A stretch of DNA of 64,000 nucleotides from Bacillota bacterium. Lineage in GTDB: Bacteria; Bacillota; UBA4882; UBA8346. Location: positions 184,820 to 248,819 of the forward strand of contig JAEXDA010000077.1 of NCBI GenBank assembly GCA_023401925.1, read 5' to 3'. Under the pieces are notes generated by a model, which was not told the origin of the DNA, ran no database searches, and saw only the letters and a list, made by a program, of their open reading frames with translations. This document shows positions 24,987-34,025 of the stretch, piece by piece. The translations under genes were made by a program, and so were the position numbers. Numbering within the stretch: the first letter of the stretch is position 1; each line of letters starts with the position of its first letter.

Positions 24987-26030
24987 TTATTCGGATTTGA
25001 TTTCAGTCCAAATCTTGTCCATTAAGGCAATAGTACTTCCCAGATTAACAAAGATTTCGCTCTTCGTTAAATCCTCCGGCAGGGGATAAGCTGACCGATT
25101 TTGGGTAAGTTCTGCCGGAAGTTTTTTGAGGACTTCAGTTTGAGGGGAAGCGTAACCGATATAATCGGCATTTTTATATGCCATATTTGTTTCACACATA
25201 TAGTTGATGAAAAGTTCAGCTTCTTGTCTATGAGTGGATTCTTTAGGAATGACCATGGCATCAAACCAATAATTTGAGCCTTCTTTCGGTATTGAGTAAT
25301 CCAAATCCTGATTTTGTTTTATACAATAAAAGGCATCCCCGGACCATACCAAGGCCATGGCGGCTTCACCGGAAATCATTTTATCCTTGACTTCATCCAC
25401 CACATAAGCCAGTACTAAGGGTTTTTGCTCGATTAAGGCTTTTTTGGCGGCTTCAAGTTCTTGGGAGTTTTTACTGTTTAGTGAAAACCCCAGCTTCTTT
25501 AAAGCGATTCCTATGGAGTCACGTTGACTGTCGAGCATCAGAATTTGTTTGGTATATTTTTTATCCCATAAATACTTCCAGCTATCCGGTTTTCCGGTTA
25601 CCATTTTTTTGTTATAAAGAATCCCGACTGTTCCCCACATATAGGGGACTGAATATTCATTGTGCGGATCATAACCGAGATTTTTGTAATTGGCGCCGAT
25701 ATATTTATAATTAGGAATATTTTTAAAATCCAGCTTGTCCAGCATATTTTCATCAATCATACGCTTAATCATATAATCGGAGGGGATGACCACATCATAA
25801 TGGCCGCCGCCGTTTTTCAATTTTACATACATATCTTCATTCGTGGTAAAGGTATCGTAGTTGACTTTGATTTTATATTTACTCTCAAAACTTTTGATTA
25901 CGCTTTCATCGATGTAATCGCCCCAGTTGTAGACATTAAGCTCCTTTTTGGGCTTGCCACATCCGGTGACTGCCATCGTAGAGGCGATTAACGTCAAGAT
26001 AAAAAACATGCGAACTAAATTTTTCAACAT
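24987..26030 (-). CDS. potD: spermidine/putrescine-binding lipoprotein
   Basis: 347 residues. The signal ends in a lipobox, AVTGCG, so this binding protein is lipid-anchored. PotD hallmarks are ELNVYNWGDYIDESVIKSFE, YDVVIPSDYMIKRMI, YSVPYMWGTVGILYN, ALVWSGDAFYC and the late IGYASPQTEVLKKLP. It captures polyamines for the PotABC importer and is the last gene of the potABCD operon, 13 bases after potC. Confidence 0.95.
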   Translation of the reverse strand: MLKNLVRMFFILTLIASTMAVTGCGKPKKELNVYNWGDYIDESVIKSFESKYKIKVNYDTFTTNEDMYVKLKNGGGHYDVVIPSDYMIKRMIDENMLDKLDFKNIPNYKYIGANYKNLGYDPHNEYSVPYMWGTVGILYNKKMVTGKPDSWKYLWDKKYTKQILMLDSQRDSIGIALKKLGFSLNSKNSQELEAAKKALIEQKPLVLAYVVDEVKDKMISGEAAMALVWSGDAFYCIKQNQDLDYSIPKEGSNYWFDAMVIPKESTHRQEAELFINYMCETNMAYKNADYIGYASPQTEVLKKLPAELTQNRSAYPLPEDLTKSEIFVNLGSTIALMDKIWTEIKSE

Positions 26031-26043
26031 GATTATACCTCCT

Positions 26044-26829
26044 TTATTTTACAGTTTTTGACTGTTGTTTGGACATCATTACATTCACGATAATCAATAA
26101 AATAAGTACACCCACAAACATCATGGTGGAGAGGGCGTTAATCTTAGGGTTAATTCCACGCCTGGCCATGGAGTAGATCATAATGGAAAGGTTGGAAACT
26201 CCGGAGCCGGTGGTAAAAAAGCTAACCACGAAATCATCAAGAGAAAGCGTAAAGGATAATAAAAGGCCGGTCATGACACCCGGCATGATTTCGGGCAACA
26301 CGATTTTATGAAACACTTGAGCGGGTGTGGCGCCAAGATCAAGTGCAGCCTCGTATAAACTCTTATCCAATTGTTTGACCCGTGGAAGCACGGATAAAAT
26401 TACATAAGGGATATTAAAGGTAATATGCGATAAGAGCAATGTAATAAAACCCAAACGAAAATGGAGAAAGATAAATAAAAGCATAAAAGAGATACCGGTA
26501 ACGATATCGGGATTTAGAACCGGAATATAGGTTAAATTCATTATCGTTGCTTCAGGCAAGGGTTTCATATTATGAATTCCGAACGCTGCCGCGGTGCCGA
26601 TTACTGTCGCCGTGATTGAGGCGATCAAACCGATGAAGAGAGAATAATACAAAGAAGTCAAGATTTGACGGTCTTGAAACATAGCAAGATACCAGTTAAA
26701 GGTGAATCCATCCCAACTTCCGCGCGAACGGGAACTGTTAAAGGAATACAGGGCAAGAACCACAATGGGAGCATACAAAAAAATGAACATCAAGGTAATA
26801 TAGCCGCGTTTTAATATTCCAGTCACCAC
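26044..26829 (-). CDS. potC: spermidine/putrescine ABC transporter permease PotC
   Basis: 261 residues, six predicted helices. Typical are LYAPIVVLALYSFNSSRSRG, WDGFTFNWYLAMFQD and the EAA loop LYEAALDLGATPAQVFHKIVLPEIMPG. Its start overlaps the end of potB by 7 bases, implying translational coupling. Confidence 0.95.
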   Translation of the reverse strand: MVTGILKRGYITLMFIFLYAPIVVLALYSFNSSRSRGSWDGFTFNWYLAMFQDRQILTSLYYSLFIGLIASITATVIGTAAAFGIHNMKPLPEATIMNLTYIPVLNPDIVTGISFMLLFIFLHFRLGFITLLLSHITFNIPYVILSVLPRVKQLDKSLYEAALDLGATPAQVFHKIVLPEIMPGVMTGLLLSFTLSLDDFVVSFFTTGSGVSNLSIMIYSMARRGINPKINALSTMMFVGVLILLIIVNVMMSKQQSKTVK

Positions 26830-27647
26830 AAACCGCCACCTTCCTGTTGGGTTTCATAGCGTGAAGTAAATCCCATTCCTACCAGGATAATCAACATCAT
26901 GATGAGGGAAATTGTGGAACCGAAATTCCAGTCGCCGGTCGTTAAAAACTGGTCTTCGATAAGATTACCTATCAAAGTATATTGACCGCCACCGAGTAAT
27001 CTCGAAATAACGAAAGTGGTAACGGCGGGCATAAAAACCATCGTAATCCCGGAAGTTACTCCGGGCAGGCTTAAGGGGAAAACTACTTTACGGAATGTAT
27101 AAAAAGGATTGGCTCCAAGGTCTTCAGCGGCTTCAACTAACCTGTGATCAATCTTGCTTAAAACGGAATAAATGGGCAATACCATAAAAGGCAAAAAATT
27201 ATAAACCATACCCATGATGACTGCAAAATCGTTATAAAGCAAGTTTAAAGGAGGTAAACCGATATGGCCCAGCAACATATTGATAAGCCCTCTTTTCTCA
27301 AGCAACGTTAGCCAAGCGTATGTACGCACAAGCATATTCATCCACATCGGTAAAACCATCAGTAAAATCAGGGTGCTTTTGAAGTTCAACTTTCGATCGG
27401 CCAGAATCATGGCTGCGGGATAACCTAATATCAAACAGAAAAGCGTACTTTCAGCCGCTAAAATAAGGGAGCGGACTAATACTTTAATATAAACGGGCTC
27501 AGCGAATCGATTAAAGTTGGCCAATGAAAAAACAATTCCATGCGAAGTTTTAACGGTCAAACCAAAGTAAAAAATTAAAAATAAAGGGATGATTGTAAAA
27601 ACGATCATCCAGAAAACATAAGGGTAGGCAACCCAGTTCTTTTTCAT
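26823..27647 (-). CDS. potB: spermidine/putrescine ABC transporter permease PotB
   Basis: 274 residues, six predicted helices. It has the EAA loop VEAAEDLGANPFYTFRKVVFPLSLPG and PotB-type FVISRLLGGGQYTLIGNLIEDQF. The start overlaps the potA stop by four bases (ATGA). Confidence 0.95.
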   Translation of the reverse strand: MKKNWVAYPYVFWMIVFTIIPLFLIFYFGLTVKTSHGIVFSLANFNRFAEPVYIKVLVRSLILAAESTLFCLILGYPAAMILADRKLNFKSTLILLMVLPMWMNMLVRTYAWLTLLEKRGLINMLLGHIGLPPLNLLYNDFAVIMGMVYNFLPFMVLPIYSVLSKIDHRLVEAAEDLGANPFYTFRKVVFPLSLPGVTSGITMVFMPAVTTFVISRLLGGGQYTLIGNLIEDQFLTTGDWNFGSTISLIMMLIILVGMGFTSRYETQQEGGGLW

Positions 27648-28690
27648 GAAGCTGCCCCCTTTTTCATGATGTGAATATCGAAAGGATCAACGTAAAGTCC
27701 TACGTTCATTCCGGAAGGTCTTAAGCGGGTACTATGGATGATCCATTGAATTTCATCGGCTTCAACAGTCATTTCATAATGGACGCCTTTGAAAATGGCA
27801 GATTTAACAACCCCGGTAAAAATGCCTTCAGATTCGTCAACGATTTTTAAATCTTCGGGCCGGATGACTACATCAACCGGTTCATTATGGACAAAACCCT
27901 TATCTGAACACTTTACATCTTTGTCTGCCAATTTTACCAGAAAATCTTCCAGCATCACGCCCTGAACAATATTGCTTTCTCCGATGAAACCGGCGACAAA
28001 AGAATTAACGGGTTCATTATAAACGGTTTCCGGAGTTCCAATTTGTTGAATTTGGCCTTGGTTCATCACCACAACGGTATCGGACATGGTTAAAGCCTCT
28101 TCTTGATCGTGAGTGACATAAACAAACGTAATCCCTAAACGTTTTTGCATGGTTTTCAGCTCAAGCTGCATTTCTTTACGGAGCTGAAGGTCGAGCGCGC
28201 CGAGGGGCTCGTCCAGCAGCAGAACTTCAGGTTCATTGACTAAAGCACGAGCAATCGCTATCCGTTGTTGTTGCCCACCGCTTAAGGAATTCACGGATCT
28301 TTTTTCAAACCCGGATAGAGCTACCAAGTCGAGCATGGCGCTTACTTTTTTATCAATTTCACTTTTAACTATTTTTTTGATTTTAAGACCAAAAGCGATA
28401 TTTTCATAAACATTCATATGAGGAAATAAAGCATATTTTTGAAAAACAGTGTTCACCTTACGCTTATAAGGGGGGATATCGTTAATTTTGACACCGCTAA
28501 AAAGGATTTCACCTTTCGAAGGGTATTCAAAACCACCAATTACCCGCAGGGTTGTTGTTTTGCCACATCCGCTTGGCCCCAGCATGGTAAGAAACTCATT
28601 TTTTGTAATATTTAAATTAATGTCGGTTATTGCTTCACTTCCATTATAATCTTTTGAAACGTTCGATAAACTGATTAGAGTTTCTCCCAC
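27644..28690 (-). CDS. potA: spermidine/putrescine ABC transporter ATPase PotA
   Basis: I prefer GTG 28690, seven bases after GGAGG; an ATG at 28696 and a TTG at 28708 sit on or before that site. About 348 residues. Walker A GPSGCGKTT, Q-loop VFQKYALFPHMNV, signature LSGGQQQR, Walker B VLLLDEPLGALD and H-loop VTHDQEEA are all intact. The C-terminal TOBE-like part (VDVVIRPEDLKI) is regulatory. First gene of the four-gene operon. Confidence 0.95.
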   Translation of the reverse strand: MGETLISLSNVSKDYNGSEAITDINLNITKNEFLTMLGPSGCGKTTTLRVIGGFEYPSKGEILFSGVKINDIPPYKRKVNTVFQKYALFPHMNVYENIAFGLKIKKIVKSEIDKKVSAMLDLVALSGFEKRSVNSLSGGQQQRIAIARALVNEPEVLLLDEPLGALDLQLRKEMQLELKTMQKRLGITFVYVTHDQEEALTMSDTVVVMNQGQIQQIGTPETVYNEPVNSFVAGFIGESNIVQGVMLEDFLVKLADKDVKCSDKGFVHNEPVDVVIRPEDLKIVDESEGIFTGVVKSAIFKGVHYEMTVEADEIQWIIHSTRLRPSGMNVGLYVDPFDIHIMKKGAAS

Positions 28691-28748
28691 TGCCATTCCT
28701 CCACCCAAATTATGTCAAGGGGTCCATTGATATATGCAAATCGATCAA

Positions 28749-28777
28749 TTATTATTACAAAAGCACAAAAATGTCAA
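28749..28777 (-). promoter_or_regulatory. sigma-A promoter of potABCD
   Basis: On the minus strand, TTGACA (28777-28772), 17 bases, TAATAA (28754-28749). It lies about 60 bases upstream of potA. Confidence 0.65.
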
Positions 28778-29104
28778 TAATTCTAGAAAAATATTCAACA
28801 AAAATTAGATGCCGTTTTCGGATGAAAACCCCTTTTTATTATGGGTTATGGATTAAGAAGAATAATAGGGTGACTTTAGACTTTATGGGGTTGCCTTTTG
28901 GGCCCTGCGCTTATGAATTAACTGGACAAACCGGATGCCTTGAAAATCAATGGTTTATCTTCACGTGATGTGAGACTGGTTGACAAAATATGGGCTTAGG
29001 TTGATAATAGAACAGTACATAAAAGAATTTTTAACATTGCGGCAGAATCACTCCGGTGAGTCTTTAATAACTAAGTTTTGAATTGATATGGGTGGGATCC
29101 AAAA
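28778..29104. other. intergenic between divergent units
   Basis: Apart from the promoter at 28980-29008, nothing is recognised. An open frame at 28771-28968 has no ribosome binding site and overlaps the pot promoter. Confidence 0.5.
28980..29008 (+). promoter_or_regulatory. sigma-A promoter of the DUF2292-like gene
   Basis: TTGACA, 17 bases, GATAAT. Confidence 0.6.
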
Positions 29105-29308
29105 ATGGCAACGGATAAGGAAATAGACGCTCAATTTGAGCAAACGATATTGGATGCTTTGCACTCTTTGACGGATGGTACAATAACGATTATTAAACTC
29201 AACAACCAAATCGTGCAGTTTAATATTGATGAAGCTTATAATGGAGTTTTGGAGCCCAAGAAACAGCGGGGTCACCTAACTTTGATTTCAGGCAAAGATG
29301 TTGGTTAA
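29105..29308 (+). CDS. DUF2292-like small protein
   Basis: 67 residues. The core ILDALHSLTDGTITIIKLNNQIVQFNIDEAYN follows the DUF2292 pattern (LxxLxxGxxxIxVxxGxVxQI). Members are small cytoplasmic proteins of unknown function, found widely in Bacillota. The GGGTGGGA before the ATG is a fair ribosome binding site. It precedes the broken PilZ-like gene by 57 bases. Confidence 0.7.
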   Translation: MATDKEIDAQFEQTILDALHSLTDGTITIIKLNNQIVQFNIDEAYNGVLEPKKQRGHLTLISGKDVG

Positions 29309-29365
29309 TTATCTTTGAAGTAATGATACAGTCTATCGGGTAATTCTTACCAAGGTACCAATCTA

Positions 29366-29766
29366 GTGAGTGATTTACTAAATATCAAACAGGGAGTGAC
29401 TGAGTCCTTGTTTGGTATTTTTTATTCTGATGAAATCATCGTGAAGGACAGATTATATGGTTTTTTCTCCGATCTACGGGAGGAGCTTGGTGAATGGGTG
29501 CATGTTCGGCAGGATTATCAGAGTCCCAGAATTTTTTATGGGTATATAGAAAATATCAGTCAGGTGAAATAGGCGTTTTTTCTTTCGACGCATTGCTGCC
29601 GGGCACGATGGTGGTCATCGGGCCAAGCCAAACACAAGCCATTTCGGTTTTCTTAGTTTTTTCAAGAATGGACAACCCTTATTATTATGGGTTCCAGTTT
29701 GCCATGTTATCTCATGAAGAACAACAGGCTGTTCAACAACTAATACGCTTGCTTGAGAAGACATGA
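29366..29766 (+). pseudogene. PilZ-like protein with a -1 frameshift
   Basis: A frame from GTG 29366 ends at 29572 after ENISQVK. A second frame continues as GEIGVFSFDALLPGTMVVIG to 29766. Joining them at CAG-GTG (about 29559-29562) by a -1 step gives about 133 residues with VRQDYQSPR and ENISQGEIGVFSF, reminiscent of the PilZ c-di-GMP signature (R-x-x-x-R then N-x-S-x-x-G-x-G). A C-terminal helix (HEEQQAVQQLIRLLEKT) follows. No clear ribosome binding site is seen. A missing G would explain the break; a real mutation or sequencing error are equally possible. c-di-GMP binding is inference. Confidence 0.5.
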
Positions 29767-29964
29767 TTTTGAATTGTTTGTTGTTAGATTATAAACTAAA
29801 AGAGGAACTGGTTTACCTGGAAAGAATATTCTAGCAATCTATCTGGTGTTTAGCACCTTTGGCGTTAAGAAGCCTGTCTGTTTTATTGCTGCCAACTTTG
29901 TTGGCTAATTAATTTATTGCATTAAAAAGTTAAACTAACATCTCCTGAGAGAGGAAACGTAACG

Positions 29965-30867
29965 ATGATAAAGGGAATTTTCAAAAGTAATTTGCGCATT
30001 TTCTTCCTGATCACGGTATTAACCTTCTGCGTGATGCAAGTTGTTGTAAACGCACAGGGCTTTCCTAATGGAACCACAAATGGGAATGAGCTTGCTGTTT
30101 CTTTTATTGATGTTGGTCAAGCCGATTGCATTCTTATTCATACCCCTGGGAATCAAAATATATTAATCGACGCCGGAAATCGTGGGGATTTTCCGGCTAT
30201 CCGGGAATATTTAGATAGTCACAGAATATCCCGATTAGATATGATTGTGGCTACACATCCTCACGAAGATCACATCGGCAGTATGGCACAAATTATTAAG
30301 AATTATGATATCGGTAAAGTGTTTATGCCCAAAGCATCCGCAAATACGAGAGTCTTCGCAGGATTATTGATGGCAATCAAAGCCAAAGGGTTAAAAATAA
30401 ATACCGCAAAAGCTGGTTTTCATATCAATTTGGCGCCTGAACTCTTCATGGATTTCTTGGCTCCCAACAGTGAATCCTATGAAGATCTTAATAATTATAG
30501 CGTTGTAATCAAATTATCATACCGGAAAGTATCTTTTCTGCTGACTGGAGACGCAGAGAAAATTTCGGAGAAAGAAATGATGAATCATCAGTATGATTTA
30601 AAGGTAAACGTTTTAAAAGTAGGCCATCACGGTAGCAACAGTTCGAGCAGTTATGATTTCTTACAAAAAGTTGCTCCGGATATCGCTGTAATATCAGTCG
30701 GCATCCATAATGATTATCATCATCCAAGTCTGTCAACATTAAAACGTTTAGCAAGAATTGGAGCTAGAATTTATCGCACGGACCAAAATGGCACGATCCA
30801 AATTACAACCGAGGGTACTCGATTGCTGGTTTATTGTGTCAAGAATAATCGTATTTCCAATCGATAA
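29965..30867 (+). CDS. secreted ComEC-like metallo-beta-lactamase-fold hydrolase
   Basis: 300 residues with GAGAGGAAA before the ATG. A signal peptide or anchor covers 1-30. The fold is the soluble ComEC/Rec2 MBL domain: FIDVGQADCILIHTPG, LIDAG, the metal motif THPHEDHIG (His98, His100, Asp102, His103), LLTGDAE and LKVGHHGSNSSSS. Stand-alone relatives of this domain are nucleases or phosphodiesterases outside the membrane. The DUF3006 protein gene follows, a common pairing. A role in extracellular DNA degradation is an inference. Confidence 0.9.
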   Translation: MIKGIFKSNLRIFFLITVLTFCVMQVVVNAQGFPNGTTNGNELAVSFIDVGQADCILIHTPGNQNILIDAGNRGDFPAIREYLDSHRISRLDMIVATHPHEDHIGSMAQIIKNYDIGKVFMPKASANTRVFAGLLMAIKAKGLKINTAKAGFHINLAPELFMDFLAPNSESYEDLNNYSVVIKLSYRKVSFLLTGDAEKISEKEMMNHQYDLKVNVLKVGHHGSNSSSSYDFLQKVAPDIAVISVGIHNDYHHPSLSTLKRLARIGARIYRTDQNGTIQITTEGTRLLVYCVKNNRISNR

Positions 30868-30876
30868 TTACAAATA

Positions 30877-30906
30877 TTTACAGAACGAATTTTAATATGC
30901 TATAAT
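30877..30906 (+). promoter_or_regulatory. candidate promoter of the DUF3006 gene
   Basis: TTTACA, 18 bases, TATAAT, 56 bases before the TTG start. Confidence 0.55.
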
Positions 30907-30962
30907 TGATAATTATATCCTAAATTTGTAAGTATTGGCATCCTAAAAAGGAGGAGTCAAAC

Positions 30963-31253
30963 TTGAAAAAAGTTTTGTACCTGAGCCTCCTACTTTTATT
31001 TTTGTTTTCGGGTGTTGTTTTGACTTATAAAAAAGCGGCAGAGGCGGGTTACGGAATGAAAGTTATCATTGACCGATTTGAAGGGGATTTTGCTGTGGTG
31101 GAACTGCCAAATAAAACAACAGTTGATATGGACATCAAGCTTTTAGAACCTGACGTCAAAGAGGGCGATATTATAGAAATCAGGACTCTGCGGCATGAAA
31201 CTGAAAACCGTAAGAAAAAAGTGCAAGATTTAATGAAAGAACTATTTGAATAA
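30963..31253 (+). CDS. DUF3006 protein with N-terminal membrane anchor
   Basis: 96 residues from TTG 30963 after AGGAGGAG. Residues 3-22 are a signal or anchor (VLYLSLLLLFLFSGVVLTY). The DUF3006 core is IIDRFEGDFAVVELPNKTTVDM, then VKEGDIIEI. Function unknown. Such proteins often accompany ComEC-like MBL hydrolases, as here. Confidence 0.85.
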   Translation: MKKVLYLSLLLLFLFSGVVLTYKKAAEAGYGMKVIIDRFEGDFAVVELPNKTTVDMDIKLLEPDVKEGDIIEIRTLRHETENRKKKVQDLMKELFE

Positions 31254-31312
31254 TCCCGGGCATGAAAAAGGAATTGATACTCCGATCCAGAAACAGTCGG
31301 AGCATACGCGGA

Positions 31313-32149
31313 TTATTCTTTTGTAATGATGCATGGTCCTAAAATGTCCGGTCCGGTATGGCAAGCAATAACCGGTGATATTTGTATGAGCTGAACTTTC
31401 ACCTGAAAAGCTTCTTCGAGAAGTTCAGCGTATTGCTTCGCCTCTTCGAGATTGTCTCCATAGTGCAATCCGATTTTTTCAATCCCCTTTTCGGCTTGTT
31501 TGCGAATAATTTCCAACGCCCTTTGTTTAGCGGCTTTTAAAGTTCTTACCTTTTCAAAAGCGGTCATTAAGCCGGTATCATCAAACCCAATAATGGGCTT
31601 AATTTGAATGAGAGAACCAATTAGGGCCTCGGCGCCATTGAGTCTTCCCCCTTCGTACAAATAACGCAGGGATTCTACTACAAAGTACACCTTCGTTTGG
31701 GAACGTTGCTTTTCAAGCTTATCTAAGATTACACTTCTTGACAGGCCTTGCTTTGCTAGTTTTACAGCCTGAATCGCCAAGGACGCCTGACCAAATCCGC
31801 TTTGAAAAGAATCGAAAACAGATATTCTTTCTGTTTCGAGGATTTCTTTTGCTAAATTCGCACAATTAAAGGTCCCGGAAATTTTATTGGATAAGGTTAC
31901 ACAAATCACCTCATCTCCAGCCTCGATAGCAGGACGGAAAACTTCTAGAAAGGAGTTCGGGTCTGGCTGGGAAGTGGTAAACTTCCCACCCTTTCTTTGG
32001 GCTTTATAAAAGTCTTCATAAGAAAGTTCCAAACATTCTTTTTTGGCGTTTTCCCCTTCCCTGACATAAAGCGGGACTGGGGTTATCTCAAACTTTTGAT
32101 AATCATCAAAAGTTAGTGAACAAGTAGTGTCGCTGATAATTTTGATCAT
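31313..32149 (-). CDS. DegV family fatty-acid-binding protein
   Basis: 278 residues from ATG 32149 (GGAGG five bases upstream; a TTG at 32161 overlaps that site). DegV features are IKIISDTTCSLTFDDYQ, the lipid-contact Ser/Thr segment GGKFTTSQPDPNSF, ICVTLSNKISGTFNCA, VFDSFQSGFGQASLAIQA and a late CHTGPDILG. In Firmicutes, DegV (FakB) proteins present fatty acids to the kinase FakA. No fakA is in the window. Confidence 0.92.
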   Translation of the reverse strand: MIKIISDTTCSLTFDDYQKFEITPVPLYVREGENAKKECLELSYEDFYKAQRKGGKFTTSQPDPNSFLEVFRPAIEAGDEVICVTLSNKISGTFNCANLAKEILETERISVFDSFQSGFGQASLAIQAVKLAKQGLSRSVILDKLEKQRSQTKVYFVVESLRYLYEGGRLNGAEALIGSLIQIKPIIGFDDTGLMTAFEKVRTLKAAKQRALEIIRKQAEKGIEKIGLHYGDNLEEAKQYAELLEEAFQVKVQLIQISPVIACHTGPDILGPCIITKE

Positions 32150-32413
32150 ACGGGCCTCCAAAATTTTTGATTAGTGATCCCCTTGGGCTTGATGATTCAA
32201 AAGAAACCTTCAAACACACACCCGGGGAAAATACCGCTAAAATGGCTGTTCTATCCGGAATATAACAGTAAATGTTCAGATTTAAATCTGTATCTTTTAT
32301 TTCTTCCAAAGTTGAGAAATTCCTGCTTGTTAAGGATGTACTTGGAAGAGTTCGAATTGATGAATGGATAATTTATAAGTCTGTTTGAGAGGAGAACCGG
32401 GTAAAGGTTCAAA

Positions 32414-33214
32414 TTGGATATTTCTTTCGAGGAATATTTAAGGTATGATATTGATGAAGAGTTAGAAGAAGGAAGATTCTTACTTACAGGGGGGTCCTAC
32501 TTGCAGGCATTTAGCAAATTTAAGCGTTTTTTGTATCAAGGTTCCATTCCGGTTACTAAGGGGATTATGGTATTATGCGGGTTGTTTTTTTTGTTATATT
32601 ATATTTTCCAGGCGCTGAATTATGAATCTTTGGTCAACTTTTTGGTATTGAATCCGGCTGGCGTTTTTCATTCTCCTTGGACTTTGATTACGTATCCTCT
32701 GATAAACCCAGACCCCTTGTCTTTAATATTCGGGTTATTGTGGTTATGGTTTATTGGTGGAACATTGGAACGTACTTGGGGCAGCACATTGTACTTTATA
32801 CTTACAGCGCTGGCCACGCTTTTAACTGGAATGGCAATGTCCGTTGTGGCCTGCTTCTTTTTGGGAGGAAATTTTCTAATTTATGACCTTTGGTTGCCTT
32901 TGGTTGCCATAACTTGGGCTTGGTCGGGAGTATATCCTGAACGGGAAATGCTTTTTTTTGGAATCATCCCGATTAAAGCCCAGTGGCTGGCTTGGATCAA
33001 TGCGGCTTTCATTTTCTTTCAATATATGAGGATACACTGGTTGATGGGATTTGCTGCGATTAGCGGTATTTTGGTGGTATATTTATTTCGGGGAAAAACC
33101 CTCGGGTATGGTTTGCGTTTTTGGGCCTGGAACCACGGCTTTCCCTTGAGGGGATGGTATCAGAAAAGACGGCATGAAGCGAAGAAAAAGAGATTCAGAA
33201 TTATTAAACACTAA
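32414..33214 (+). CDS. rhomboid-like membrane protein lacking the catalytic serine
   Basis: 266 residues with a cytoplasmic N-terminus of about 45 residues and five to six helices. The start at 32414 (TTG) has a distant GTAAAGG. Rhomboid-superfamily traits are the loop LINPDPLSLIFGLLWLWFIGGTLERTWGS and the later GIIPIKAQWLAWINAAF, with a His in IHWLMGF. The GxS motif expected in helix 4 is absent (YDLWLPLVAITWAW). It is therefore probably a non-protease rhomboid-like protein. The basic C-terminus (KRRHEAKKKRFR) is cytoplasmic. Confidence 0.75.
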   Translation: MDISFEEYLRYDIDEELEEGRFLLTGGSYLQAFSKFKRFLYQGSIPVTKGIMVLCGLFFLLYYIFQALNYESLVNFLVLNPAGVFHSPWTLITYPLINPDPLSLIFGLLWLWFIGGTLERTWGSTLYFILTALATLLTGMAMSVVACFFLGGNFLIYDLWLPLVAITWAWSGVYPEREMLFFGIIPIKAQWLAWINAAFIFFQYMRIHWLMGFAAISGILVVYLFRGKTLGYGLRFWAWNHGFPLRGWYQKRRHEAKKKRFRIIKH

Positions 33215-33226
33215 GGTTTAGTGAAC

Positions 33227-33336
33227 AAAGGCTGTCGTAAAAGTTTTCGATTGGATAAGATATTCAAGAAAGAACACGGGGCTTTGAGCCATGACGTGAA
33301 TATCTTGGTTCAGAGAGGACTTCTTGGACAGCCTTT
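33227..33336. terminator. long imperfect hairpin with GGCTGTC base, between convergent genes
   Basis: AAAGGCTGTC (33227-33236) pairs with GGACAGCCTTT (33326-33336), and inside it AAGATATTCA (33257-33266) pairs with TGAATATCTT (33297-33306). The right end is T-rich (CCTTTTCATT). It lies exactly between two convergent genes and probably ends both. Confidence 0.65.
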
Positions 33337-33339
33337 TCA

Positions 33340-33720
33340 TTATAGCATTTTTTGAAAGAAAACAAGGTATCCGACCACGCACAACGCTGATAAAATTAAA
33401 AAATATAGTAAAGAGGCATCATATTTGTCGGTGCGTCTGCGGTGGCGAATCGAATTTAAATATAGACCAACACCACTCACAACAAAAATTGCGGTTAAAA
33501 TATAAAAATCGATATGATATAACAATTTGCTCCAGGTCGGTTTTAGACCAAGGTTGAAAGTGGTACTGATAACATTGCGGATTACCGGTAAAGCAAGAGC
33601 AGTAACAATGATAGCAAGAAAAGTTAATATCCAACAAACTCCTGCAAACTTGCCAATAGATTTAGTTATAAAGTCAGGTTCCGAACGCAGATCCAATTTG
33701 ATATCTTTTTTTTGAGCCAT
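33340..33720 (-). CDS. small membrane protein, unknown function
   Basis: 126 residues with GGAGGAAGAG before ATG 33720. Three predicted helices: FAGVCWILTFLAIIVTALALPV, DFYILTAIFVVSGVGLYL and LLYFLILSALCVVGYLVFF. The cytoplasmic N-terminus is charged and a basic RHRRRTDKYD loop sits between helices 2 and 3. No family recognised. Confidence 0.7.
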   Translation of the reverse strand: MAQKKDIKLDLRSEPDFITKSIGKFAGVCWILTFLAIIVTALALPVIRNVISTTFNLGLKPTWSKLLYHIDFYILTAIFVVSGVGLYLNSIRHRRRTDKYDASLLYFLILSALCVVGYLVFFQKML

Positions 33721-34025
33721 ACTCTTCCTCCAGATAATGAAATTAAAAATGACTTTTTTTTATTCGACATTTTTTGGGGGAAACCTTTTTTGTAGAGGTC
33801 TTAATCGTTTTGTTTTTTGACTATCCGGTTTGAAACTTGCTTTCGGCGGTTTGCCTTTAGAGCAAAGAAGATAATCCGGCAAAAAGTTGACGTTGGGAAA
33901 TGATAATGGTAGAATCAGGGCGGTAAGTTGATTTCACTTGATTTTCTTAGAAATGAACAGATAAAATCAGCCTATACTAAAAAGTCACCTATTTGGATTA
34001 CAGGATAATTATTGGAGGAGCAGGG
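33721..34025. other. intergenic with promoter
   Basis: The stretch between divergent genes holds the promoter at 33887-33915 and T-rich DNA; nothing else is recognised. Confidence 0.5.
33887..33915 (+). promoter_or_regulatory. sigma-A promoter of the methyltransferase-pseudouridine synthase operon
   Basis: TTGACG, 17 bases, TAGAAT, with a leader of about 105 bases. Confidence 0.65.

Noticed and set aside
28771..28968. Open frame of 65 codons upstream of the DUF2292-like gene
   Set aside because: No ribosome binding site, no recognisable motif, and it overlaps the pot promoter.
31280..31302. CTCCGA/TCGGAG stem between the DUF3006 and DegV genes
   Set aside because: Six-base stem without a T-run; too weak to call a terminator.
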